Source: Stieleria bergensis
GTDB lineage: Bacteria > Planctomycetota > Planctomycetia > Pirellulales > Pirellulaceae
Length of the DNA: 64,000 nt
Direction: 5' to 3'
NCBI GenBank assembly: GCA_007745635.1
Contig: CP036272.1
Span: forward strand, 4,145,521-4,209,520
Position 1 is the first letter of the stretch. The number at the start of each line of letters is the position of its first letter. Both the position numbers and the translations under genes were made by a program. This document shows, in pieces, positions 56,881 through 64,000 of this stretch. A model generated the notes under the pieces. It saw only the letters and a list, made by a program, of their open reading frames with translations. It was not told the DNA's origin and did no database searches.

Positions 56881-58422
56881 TCAGTGGTTGTGCCCTGCGT
56901 GGGGATCAATGGCTCCGCCCGCTTGGTTCTTCATCGCCATCTGCAATTGATGAGCACCGCTAACGGCGATCATCTGGCCGGGCCAAACTTGCCCGTCGTT
57001 CTTGATCGCGACGTTGACGCTGTCCGACGCAATGACTTCCACCGGCACACGGTCAAAATGGTCGCCGTTCTCAACGAATAGGAATCGCTCGGGGCCTTCT
57101 TCGGCAACTGCGTCCTTGGGAACAACGATGGCGTCATCGACTTGCGACTGCGGAAGCCGAACGGTCAGTCGTTGGCCGGGCTTGTATCGCCAACTGACGT
57201 AGCGTTTGTCACCACGCTGTTCGCTGCGTTCGATCTCATTGGTCAGTCCGACATAGAACGGCAGCGATCGAGATTCGGTGCCGACTTCGTTGCCGATGTA
57301 GACCACGTTCAATCCCGTGATCGTTTCGACTTCGTCGCCCGCACCGGTCATCGTGGCTTGCAATTCGGCACCCGAATCGGCGGCCTTTCGCAACAGACTT
57401 GCATCACGCTGGTACGCTTGGCCTTCGATCAGCAAGCGGCTGTAGTTCGACAACTGAGCCATCTGCTGACCGGCGTCAACGGATTCGCCACGTCGCACAT
57501 TCAGTTCTGTGACCAAGAACTCCGCGTCAATGTGATTGTGCGAAGGCAGCGACATCGGCGGCGGTTGCATTGCGGCCAATCGAGCCGTCGGGTTGCCCGC
57601 GACTCGGTTAGCGGCTTCTTCCAAAGCGTCGTGATGGAGCGAGTCGTCTTCGTGAATCAGCGGTGCGGTAACCACCACTTCGCGAACCAATGTGCGAGTG
57701 CGTTCGATGCTTGCGATTTGGTCTTCACTCAAACCGTGCAGCAACATCGACTGCTTCGCCGCACGGACCTTCGCCTGCAATTTGTCGCGTTCGTACTCGC
57801 GAGTGATTCGCGTTTTCCCAGCGATCGCGCCCGAACGGGATGCGGAAGTCAGCCGCTGAATCTCCCGCTCCTCGACATCCAATTGCCCAAGCTGCGAAAG
57901 GAAGTCTTCTTGAGTATTGACGAGGTCTTGATGCGTCAGTCGAAGCGTGAACAACGGCTCGCCGCTCTTAATCATCTCGCCACGAGAGATATTGATCGCG
58001 TTAATGACGCCCGTCAGTGGCGACGTGATCGAAACATGCGTCTCACCGGGCCATCGCGTCACCATGCCGGGGACTTCGATGTAGCTCGTGTACGGACCGA
58101 CCGTGACGGCCTCCGTCTTCAGCCGCAAGTTCGCACGAGCCTGTTGGCTCAATTCGATCGACTGGGCCGCATCGTGACCCTCGTGATCATGTCCGGCGTG
58201 GTCGTCTTCGTCATGGCCATCTTCATCATGGTCATCGTGTTCGCCGGGACCGTGATCGTGACCCGCGTGCGGATCGGACTTATCGACCGACGCGGTGACA
58301 AGACCAAGTTGTTGTGGATAGTCGGTGAAGGCGAACGCGCCGATGACGATAGCGATGGCCATCGCCAGGACGGTCAAAACGGGGCCGCGCAGGCGCACCA
58401 GCCAAGCTTTTAGCGTGGACAT
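56881..58422 (-). CDS. RND efflux periplasmic adaptor (CusB/CzcB family)
   Basis: A 513-aa membrane-fusion protein. An N-terminal anchor (LTVLAMAIAIVIGAFAF) is followed by a His/Asp-rich stretch (residues about 50-85, DPHAGHDHGPGEHDDHDED) that should bind metal. Then come the barrel-sandwich strands (YTSYIEVPGMVTRWPGETHV, SPLTGVINAINISRGEMIKS), the long hairpin helix and the C-terminal barrel (YKPGQRLTVRLPQSQVDDAI). The end HAGHNH is again His-rich. It lies 40 bp upstream of the pump gene and works with it. Confidence 0.88.
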   Translation of the reverse strand: MSTLKAWLVRLRGPVLTVLAMAIAIVIGAFAFTDYPQQLGLVTASVDKSDPHAGHDHGPGEHDDHDEDGHDEDDHAGHDHEGHDAAQSIELSQQARANLRLKTEAVTVGPYTSYIEVPGMVTRWPGETHVSITSPLTGVINAINISRGEMIKSGEPLFTLRLTHQDLVNTQEDFLSQLGQLDVEEREIQRLTSASRSGAIAGKTRITREYERDKLQAKVRAAKQSMLLHGLSEDQIASIERTRTLVREVVVTAPLIHEDDSLHHDALEEAANRVAGNPTARLAAMQPPPMSLPSHNHIDAEFLVTELNVRRGESVDAGQQMAQLSNYSRLLIEGQAYQRDASLLRKAADSGAELQATMTGAGDEVETITGLNVVYIGNEVGTESRSLPFYVGLTNEIERSEQRGDKRYVSWRYKPGQRLTVRLPQSQVDDAIVVPKDAVAEEGPERFLFVENGDHFDRVPVEVIASDSVNVAIKNDGQVWPGQMIAVSGAHQLQMAMKNQAGGAIDPHAGHNH

Positions 58423-58544
58423 GCAGAACCATTGATGATTTGAGATTGAAGAATGTAGATTTCAAAAGAGGATTGAAGGATTCAACAATCTGGCGACGCG
58501 CGAACGCCCCTCCAAATCGTCAATCTTCAATCAACAATCTTCAA
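58423..58544. repeat. Intergenic GATTGAAGATT-type repeats
   Basis: A 120-bp gap with several partly inverted copies of GATTGAAGA / TCTTCAATC (for example TTGAGATTGAAGAATGTAG and CAATCTTCAATCAACAATCT). Similar copies lie at 52963-52990 and 53023-53042. They look like short REP-type repeats of the host genome. Confidence 0.5.
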
Positions 58545-59045
58545 TCAAATGATCCACGTGCAGAGAGAAGCACAGTGAGAAAGAGAGTCCGTCGCAACCT
58601 GCGGCGACCGCTGATTCAAATGACGAGTCGATAGCGAACCAATGAAGCTCATCATCGGATCGTGCTCATAAGTCACGAACGCGACCAACGGAGCATCAAT
58701 GATGAACACGACATCACTTGAAGGCACAAAACTGCATTCGACGACGCCATGGCACCCCGGATGGTTCCCATCACAGGGTTGCGATTCGCAGGCACAACAC
58801 GGAGCCGTTAAGTCGCCCGCATTGTCGATCGACTCGACCGTCTCGTCTTCACCCGAGCAATCATGCTCGTGGTCGTGGCCACACACGTGATCGTCTGGGA
58901 CACTTGGTGAATCAGCCGCTAAACAGGTGTGCTGGCATCCGTCATGGTCGTGGTGCCCACACGCGTCAGCATGATGCAGCGAACACCCGAAAATCAGGTG
59001 CAGCAGCAATGCGGCGACGGTGGTGAGACGACAAACGACAGACAC
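58545..59045 (-). CDS. His/Cys-rich secreted metal-binding protein (166 aa)
   Basis: MSVVCRLTTVAALLLHLIFG, then CSLHHADACGHHDHDG: a lipoprotein-like or secreted leader followed by a metal-binding region (CQHTCLAAD, DHVCGHDHEHDC, CCACESQPCDGNHPGCHG). It has about a dozen Cys and as many His in the first 110 residues. Known small His/Cys-rich proteins next to RND metal pumps capture periplasmic metal. Family not named. Confidence 0.7.
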   Translation of the reverse strand: MSVVCRLTTVAALLLHLIFGCSLHHADACGHHDHDGCQHTCLAADSPSVPDDHVCGHDHEHDCSGEDETVESIDNAGDLTAPCCACESQPCDGNHPGCHGVVECSFVPSSDVVFIIDAPLVAFVTYEHDPMMSFIGSLSTRHLNQRSPQVATDSLSHCASLCTWII

Positions 59046-59172
59046 AAAAACATCCTTCGGGTACGGTACACCGGTATTATCGGTTGATACGGTGGAAACG
59101 ACCAGACCAGTTCAACCGAATTATCAATGTTTCGTCAGACTCCCCACCTTAGCTATCCGAGTTGCGGTGTCT

Positions 59173-60753
59173 TCACAGGCTCAAAGTCACCAGCAGACCC
59201 TCGATCTCGGCAGCAGCTTGTTTGGCTTGTCCGGCGGCATCCAAGACGTTCAATTGCGTCGTGAAGAGCGTTCGTTGTGCTGTTAACAGTTGTAGGAAAT
59301 CGGTTTCGCCAGCATCAAACGCTTCCAGCGATAGCTTGTACGTTTCCTCCGAGGTCGGCACGACAGATTCCTGCAATCGTGTATAGCGTTCCAACGCAAC
59401 TTGGTAGCGGCCGACGGCTTCGGCAAGCCGGGCTTCTAGGCTGAGTTGCGTGTTCTGGATCGCCGCTGACGCCGCGGCGATGTCGGCTCGGGCACTGCGT
59501 ATGTTGCCCTGATTGCGGTTGCGAATGGGAAGCGGAACGCTGACGCCAATGACCGCGAACGTATCGTCCGTAGCGGCATCGACACCAACGCCGACAGTTC
59601 CCGTCACGTTCGGAGTCACTTGCGCACAGGCGAGTTGCAACGACCACTTGGCTCGCTCAAGCTCCGATCCGGCCCGCGATAGTTCGGGACTGTTGGTCGA
59701 GATATCGGCGAGCAATGATTCCCACGGCGCGGCGGTCAGATCGTCACCCACGTTGCCGCCGAGCGGTCCGGGCGGCAGTGTTTGCATCCCGGCAGCCGCT
59801 GCAAGTGTCCGCAGGTTGGCTTGCAACTGCGTTCGAGCGTTCTCCGCCGTAATCCGCGCTTGCTCGGCTTCGACACGAGCCTGCAACAAAGCGATTTTGG
59901 AGACCTCTTCGGCTTCCAATAGGGCATTCACTGACTCGATCGACTTCTCAGCCAGCTCGACAATCTGGTTAGCAATCTCGGCCCTTCGCTGCGATACGAT
60001 GGCTGTCGCAAACGCAGCACGAATGCGAGTCAAAACGCGAAGCTCCGCAATTCGTAGAGCGGCTTGTTGTTTTTGGATCTCGCGGGCCTGAACCTGTTGA
60101 GCAATCCCCAGCTTGTTGGCGGTGACGAACTGCTGAGACATCTGCACCGAATGCAGACCGGTGGAGTCTTCGTTGCCGATCTCATCCGACTGATATTGCA
60201 GCACCGGATTGAACGGCAAACCGGCTTGGACATACTGCCCGCGCGTTGATTCGACACGAGCACGAGCTTCCGCGATGGCCGGATGCGAACCCAACGCCAT
60301 CGACTCAATGGACTCAAGCGTCAGCCCTATAGGTTGCTCAAAACCATAGGAATACTGGTCCTGAATGACCGGATCGGTTTCGGCCGTCTCGTTCGCCGCG
60401 TCCAAAGCCATCGCGTCGCGTAGAGACGCGGGATCATTGGCGGACTCAGCATCTTCCGAATCGACATCTTCAAGCTCAACGTCAAGTTCGTCCAATTCGT
60501 CGAGATCTTCAGCCCGCAAGTCGTCAGCATCACCGTCTTCGGTGAACGCGACTGTCTGAACCGCAACGGTCCGATCATCAGCCCGCGTTTGATTCGTTGT
60601 CGAGAAGCGTTCATTCGGCGTCGACTGAGCAACATTCTGCCCAACCGACTGACAGCCACTCGTGAAACCCAAAGCTGCCAACAACAACAAGCGTTTCGCC
60701 CGCCGTCGGCGCGTACTGGTCCTATCGTTCGCGATCACCGCGTCTCCCTCCAT
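59173..60753 (-). CDS. TolC-family outer-membrane efflux protein (CusC/CzcC-like)
   Basis: A 526-aa channel subunit. RAKRLLLLAALGFTSGCQSV is a lipoprotein signal; residues about 60-130 are acidic and disordered (a non-standard insert). From about 140 the TolC repeats start: LESIESMALGSHPAIAEARA, EARARVESTRGQYVQAGLPF, GIAQQVQAREIQKQQAALRI and later LVLSLEARLAEAV-type helices. Two beta strands per repeat form the barrel, long helices the tunnel. Partner of the adaptor and pump genes in the same operon direction. Confidence 0.85.
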   Translation of the reverse strand: MEGDAVIANDRTSTRRRRAKRLLLLAALGFTSGCQSVGQNVAQSTPNERFSTTNQTRADDRTVAVQTVAFTEDGDADDLRAEDLDELDELDVELEDVDSEDAESANDPASLRDAMALDAANETAETDPVIQDQYSYGFEQPIGLTLESIESMALGSHPAIAEARARVESTRGQYVQAGLPFNPVLQYQSDEIGNEDSTGLHSVQMSQQFVTANKLGIAQQVQAREIQKQQAALRIAELRVLTRIRAAFATAIVSQRRAEIANQIVELAEKSIESVNALLEAEEVSKIALLQARVEAEQARITAENARTQLQANLRTLAAAAGMQTLPPGPLGGNVGDDLTAAPWESLLADISTNSPELSRAGSELERAKWSLQLACAQVTPNVTGTVGVGVDAATDDTFAVIGVSVPLPIRNRNQGNIRSARADIAAASAAIQNTQLSLEARLAEAVGRYQVALERYTRLQESVVPTSEETYKLSLEAFDAGETDFLQLLTAQRTLFTTQLNVLDAAGQAKQAAAEIEGLLVTLSL

Positions 60754-60903
60754 GAAAATACAGACCAGCCCACTTGTTCCATCGGTTCATCAACACCGAA
60801 ACATCAGGCACAAACCTCACGACCAAACGTGAAACGCGAGTCGAAGTTCCGGCTGTAGGGATTACGGTGTCAGGCCAGTCGCCATCAAACTGTGGTAACG
60901 GCA

Positions 60904-61497
60904 TTACGTTTCCTGCCGGACGTCTGTCAAAATTTTCACTCCCCCGCGAACCACGACGGCCGCAATTAGGATGCCGATGATCAGGTCGGGGATTTGTGAG
61001 CCGCTAAGCTTGACGATCAGGCCGGAGATGATGACGCCGATGTTGGCGATCACATCGTTGGCGGAGAAGATGTAGGAGGCGCGGAAGTTGACGTCGCCGC
61101 CTTTGTGCTTGGCGATCAGACGTAGGCAATACGAATTGGCGGTCAGGGCGACCACACCCATTCCCATCATCAAGAGACCAACAGGTTCGCCGCCGCTAAC
61201 GAATCGTCGGCCAGCCTCGGCAAGAACACCGATGCCCAAAATTAGTTGCAACACTCCGCTGGCGGTTGCCGCACCACGTCGGATGCGGGCCGCTCGTCCA
61301 ACGGCGTAAAGACTGATCGCGTACACGCTGGCGTCCGCCAACATGTCTAGCGAGTCCGCAATCAGGCCCGTCGAACCGGCAACGATCCCGACCACGATCT
61401 CCGTTAAGAACATCGCCGCGTTGATGACCAGAACGACGCGCAGCGTACTTCGCTGTGCGTCGTTCTCGGCTTCCAATTCGCATCCGCAATCGGCCAT
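60904..61497 (-). CDS. Cation diffusion facilitator-like transporter (short, CDF family)
   Basis: A 197-aa membrane protein. Six segments with CDF-like motifs: VLVINAAMFLTEIVVGIVAG, STGLIADSLDMLADASVYAI (second helix, with Asp in place of the usual His of the metal site) and ASYIFSANDVIANIGVIISG (fifth helix, again no His). The cytoplasmic C-terminal domain is missing. Cys lie at MADCGCELE near the start. A short, substituted CDF may carry a different ion or act only with a partner. It stands between the small lipoprotein gene and the TolC-like gene. Confidence 0.72.
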   Translation of the reverse strand: MADCGCELEAENDAQRSTLRVVLVINAAMFLTEIVVGIVAGSTGLIADSLDMLADASVYAISLYAVGRAARIRRGAATASGVLQLILGIGVLAEAGRRFVSGGEPVGLLMMGMGVVALTANSYCLRLIAKHKGGDVNFRASYIFSANDVIANIGVIISGLIVKLSGSQIPDLIIGILIAAVVVRGGVKILTDVRQET

Positions 61498-61499
61498 GT

Positions 61500-61841
61500 C
61501 TATTCCGTCGGTTGAGGTGGCTGCTCACCGAACTTAGCTTCGTAGCGAGCGGCGAACTGGGTGAAGTTGTCGGGATTACAGGTGAAGCATTGCGAGTCGG
61601 GGCGATTGTGTTCGTCACACCAATCGCCTTTCTCTTTAAAGTCGCCGACCAAGCTCGTGTCGCACAAAGGACACTCCTCTTCGGGGACGCCGTGCTCGAC
61701 GCACCACCAACCGCTGTGATCGCCCATCGACACTTCGGCAACCGGCTCTTCCGTCGCCGGGGCTTCGTTGCCGCCGCAGCCCGTTACGCCGACGAACAAC
61801 AAGGCAGCAACCGCAAACGACATTCCATAGATCAAACGCAT
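61500..61841 (-). CDS. Small lipoprotein with repeated WC-x-EH...C-x-x-C motifs (113 aa)
   Basis: MRLIYGMSFAVAALLFVGVT then GCGGNE gives a lipoprotein signal. Two metal-binding-type repeats follow: WWCVEHGVPEEECPLCD and DWCDEHNRPDSQCFTCN. The pattern occurs at the N-terminus of some RND adaptors, so this may be a stand-alone periplasmic metal donor. The ATG at 61841 is used; the 62030 frame start overlaps the second RND gene and adds a non-secretory leader. It is followed 3 bp later by the CDF gene. Confidence 0.72.
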   Translation of the reverse strand: MRLIYGMSFAVAALLFVGVTGCGGNEAPATEEPVAEVSMGDHSGWWCVEHGVPEEECPLCDTSLVGDFKEKGDWCDEHNRPDSQCFTCNPDNFTQFAARYEAKFGEQPPQPTE

Positions 61842-61866
61842 TTCATTTCCTTTGTGAAGAGACTTC

Positions 61867-64000
61867 TCATTTCGCTCCGGCCCCGAAACGTTCGGGGTCG
61901 GTTGCGACGCCATCAGCGCCGCGTGGTTCGTAAACACGCCCATTGCTTTGATGTGTCTTGGTGCCGTCAACAGACGTTTTGTCATTGGAGATCGGCGATT
62001 GAAAAACCATGTAAAGCACTCGCAGGACAAGCAAGGACATCACCATCGCGCTGATCACGCCGCCGATCACCACTGTGGCCAGCGGACGTTGCACTTCCGC
62101 GCCCATGCCGGTGCTGAACGCCATCGGGACGAATCCCAGAGCGGCGACCAGCGTCGTCATCAACACAGGCCGCAATCGAGTGAGTGCCGCTTCCTCGACC
62201 GCTTTTTCCAAACCGAGTCCACGCTGTCGCAGGGCACGTATCGTCGACACCAACAACATGTCATCCAGCACCGCGACGCCCGACAACGCGACGAACCCGA
62301 TGGCCGCCGAGATCGAAAACGGCATGTCTCGCAGCCACAGCGCGATGATGCCGCCGATCCACGCGAACGGGATGCCGGTGAAGACGCGAACCGTGTCGAC
62401 GATATTGCCATAAGTCATGTAGAGCAACGAGAAGATCAGCACGAGCGCGACGGGCACGACGATCATCAAGCGATGTCTGGCCCGAATCATGTTCTCGAAT
62501 TGCCCACCGAACTCGACGTAATAGCGAGCCGAGGGCATCACAATCTGTTCGTCGATCTTGCGGCGCGCTTCTGCGACGAAGCTGCCAACGTCGCGTCCTC
62601 GAACGTTGACCGACACCGTGACGCGGCGTTGGCCCCACTCGCGAGCGATCTGCGACGGACCGGTGGTGACGTCCACGTCAGCCAAGCGGCCCAGTGGAAT
62701 TTGCTCGCCGCGCGGCGTCGTGATCGGGATCGCTCGGATCGACTCGGGGTCGCCGCGGTCCTCATCCGGCAATCGAACGGTCAATGGGAATCGCAACTGG
62801 CCTTCAAACACATCGCCGACCGGACGGTTGCCGATCGCTTCGACGATGTTCAACACCGCACTGGCCGGAACTCCGTAGCGAGCGATCTCGTCCTGCCGGA
62901 TTTTGATTTGCAACATCGGTTGGCCAGTCAACTGCGTCGCACCGACGTCGGCCGCACCATCGACCGTCAACAGCACGCGTTCGATTTCGGAGGCCTTGTC
63001 GGACAGCAAATCCAAATCGTCGCCGTATAGCTTGACCGCGATGTCGGAACGACTGCCGGTACCGAGTTCATCCAGTCGTAGCTTGATCGGTTGCGTGTAA
63101 GCCAATCGTTGGCCGGGCAAGTCGCGGAGTGTTTCCTCGAACAATCGAGTCAGCTGTGCTTGCGTGCTTGCTTTTTGCCACTGCGAACGCGGACGCAGCG
63201 TGATGAACACGTCGGTCAACTCAAGTCCCATCGGATCGGTCGCGATTTCCGCCGATCCGATGCGACTCCAAACGTGAGCGACCTCGTCGGGAAAAGCGTT
63301 CAGCAATGCCGTTTCCATTCGCGTGTTGAATTGGATCGAATCGTCCAGTTCTGTGCCGGCTAAACGGACCACATTGATCGCCACCGCACCTTCGCTTAGC
63401 TGAGGCATGAACTCGGTGCCCAGGTTGGGTGCGATCATCCCAAATGCGACGACCAGCACCGCCAACGCGAACCCGATCACCGCGATCCGTTGGTGCATCG
63501 TGAAATGCAAGATCGGCCGGTAGATGCGTTTGATCATTCGCACCAGCAACGGCTCGCGATGACTGATCTTCTTCGGCAATAGCAAACTGGCGAGCACCGG
63601 CATCAATGTCATCGACAACAGCATCGAACCGGCAAGCGCGAAGATGACAGTCAACGCCATCGGACGAAACATCTTGCCCTCGACCCCTTCGAGCGTCAGG
63701 ATCGGTAGGTACACAATCATGATGATCAGCTCGCCGAACATCGTCGGCCCGCGAACTTCGACCGCTGCGTCGCGGATGCGTTCGAGTCGACTTCGATTCA
63801 GCGGGTTCGCCAAACTCAAATGCCGGACGCAGTTCTCCACCATCACGACGCTGCTATCGACGACCAAGCCGAAGTCGATCGCACCGAGACTGAGCAAACT
63901 TGCCGCGATACCGAACCGCCACATGCCCGTGAACGCGAACAACATCGACAGCGGAATTGCCATCGCGACGATCAAACCGGCTCGCAAATTCCCTAGAAAC
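61867..64000 (-). CDS. Second heavy-metal RND pump (CzcA-type), cut at the window edge
   Basis: The C-terminal 710 residues of an RND pump; the frame runs off the right edge (the last bases read F-L-G-N-L-R-A-G, a standard TM3-4 loop). TM4 has LGAIDFGLVVDSSVVMVENC, the D-F-G-x-x-V-D signature of Czc-type (HME1) pumps. FGGQFENMIRARHRLMIVVP and GFVALSGVAVLDDMLLVSTI follow as expected. The tail (about 50 residues) is hydrophilic. N-terminus and partners lie outside the window. Confidence 0.88.
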   Translation of the reverse strand, partial: FLGNLRAGLIVAMAIPLSMLFAFTGMWRFGIAASLLSLGAIDFGLVVDSSVVMVENCVRHLSLANPLNRSRLERIRDAAVEVRGPTMFGELIIMIVYLPILTLEGVEGKMFRPMALTVIFALAGSMLLSMTLMPVLASLLLPKKISHREPLLVRMIKRIYRPILHFTMHQRIAVIGFALAVLVVAFGMIAPNLGTEFMPQLSEGAVAINVVRLAGTELDDSIQFNTRMETALLNAFPDEVAHVWSRIGSAEIATDPMGLELTDVFITLRPRSQWQKASTQAQLTRLFEETLRDLPGQRLAYTQPIKLRLDELGTGSRSDIAVKLYGDDLDLLSDKASEIERVLLTVDGAADVGATQLTGQPMLQIKIRQDEIARYGVPASAVLNIVEAIGNRPVGDVFEGQLRFPLTVRLPDEDRGDPESIRAIPITTPRGEQIPLGRLADVDVTTGPSQIAREWGQRRVTVSVNVRGRDVGSFVAEARRKIDEQIVMPSARYYVEFGGQFENMIRARHRLMIVVPVALVLIFSLLYMTYGNIVDTVRVFTGIPFAWIGGIIALWLRDMPFSISAAIGFVALSGVAVLDDMLLVSTIRALRQRGLGLEKAVEEAALTRLRPVLMTTLVAALGFVPMAFSTGMGAEVQRPLATVVIGGVISAMVMSLLVLRVLYMVFQSPISNDKTSVDGTKTHQSNGRVYEPRGADGVATDPERFGAGAK

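Noticed and set aside
57142-58413. A 423-aa plus-strand frame opposite the RND adaptor gene
   Set aside because: It mirrors the adaptor gene exactly and shows no protein family features; the minus-strand product has all adaptor motifs.

Overview
The window looks like part of a bacterial chromosome, most likely a planctomycete of the Pirellulaceae type. That placement is an inference from gene style (serine/aspartate-rich tail protein, primase-polymerase fusion, small Cys-rich lipoproteins beside heavy-metal efflux genes) and not from a marker gene. It holds two unrelated blocks: a long siphovirus-like prophage from the left edge to about 49.17 kb, and a heavy-metal efflux island from about 49.3 kb to the right edge.

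Prophage, left arm (0.35-15.2 kb, + strand): an XRE repressor and ImmA/IrrE peptidase pair, two unrecognised genes, a GNAT acetyltransferase, a divergent sigma-70-like factor, then a replication and recombination set (AAA ATPase, DUF669 protein, RusA resolvase, SF2 helicase, primase-polymerase/DUF3987 protein). A repeat-rich stretch with GTGAA iterons and a long nested inverted repeat follows the primase and is a candidate replication origin. A Cys-rich small protein, an HNH protein and a ParB-domain DNA methyltransferase close this arm.

Inverted mini-gene array (15.2-22.4 kb, - strand): about fifteen small, mostly orphan genes, ending at the promoter-distal right side with a predicted amidoligase. 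Ten of them are preceded by copies of the same leader of about 90 bp. Each leader holds a TTGAGC/TTGCTG-like box, 17 bp (18 in one copy), a CTCATG-like box, then an ACGGAGA ribosome binding site. Several genes are followed by their own hairpin terminator. This is the most unusual architecture in the window.

Prophage, right arm (22.6-49.2 kb, + strand): terminase large subunit, lambda-type portal, prohead protease fused to major capsid protein, two DUF2190 proteins, a membrane-anchored trypsin-like protease, connector genes, tail tube, tail chaperone pair, a 1308-aa tape measure protein, a distal tail protein and a 941-aa serine/aspartate-repeat tail protein. A translationally coupled surface-modification cassette follows: a GT25-sulfotransferase fusion, four further glycosyltransferases, a nucleotidyltransferase-like protein, a radical SAM enzyme and a 34% proline protein, closed by a strong intrinsic terminator at 49135-49169. 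Two minus-strand genes (33107-33427, 41857-42216) interrupt this arm like morons. I recognise no integrase and no lysis gene.

Metal island (49.3-64 kb, mostly - strand): a DUF305 membrane protein (+), a P1B-4-type ATPase, a His-rich lipoprotein, a small secreted protein, a complete RND efflux system (pump, adaptor, TolC-like channel), a His/Cys-rich secreted protein, a short CDF transporter, a small lipoprotein with a repeated WC-x-EH motif, and a second RND pump cut by the window edge.
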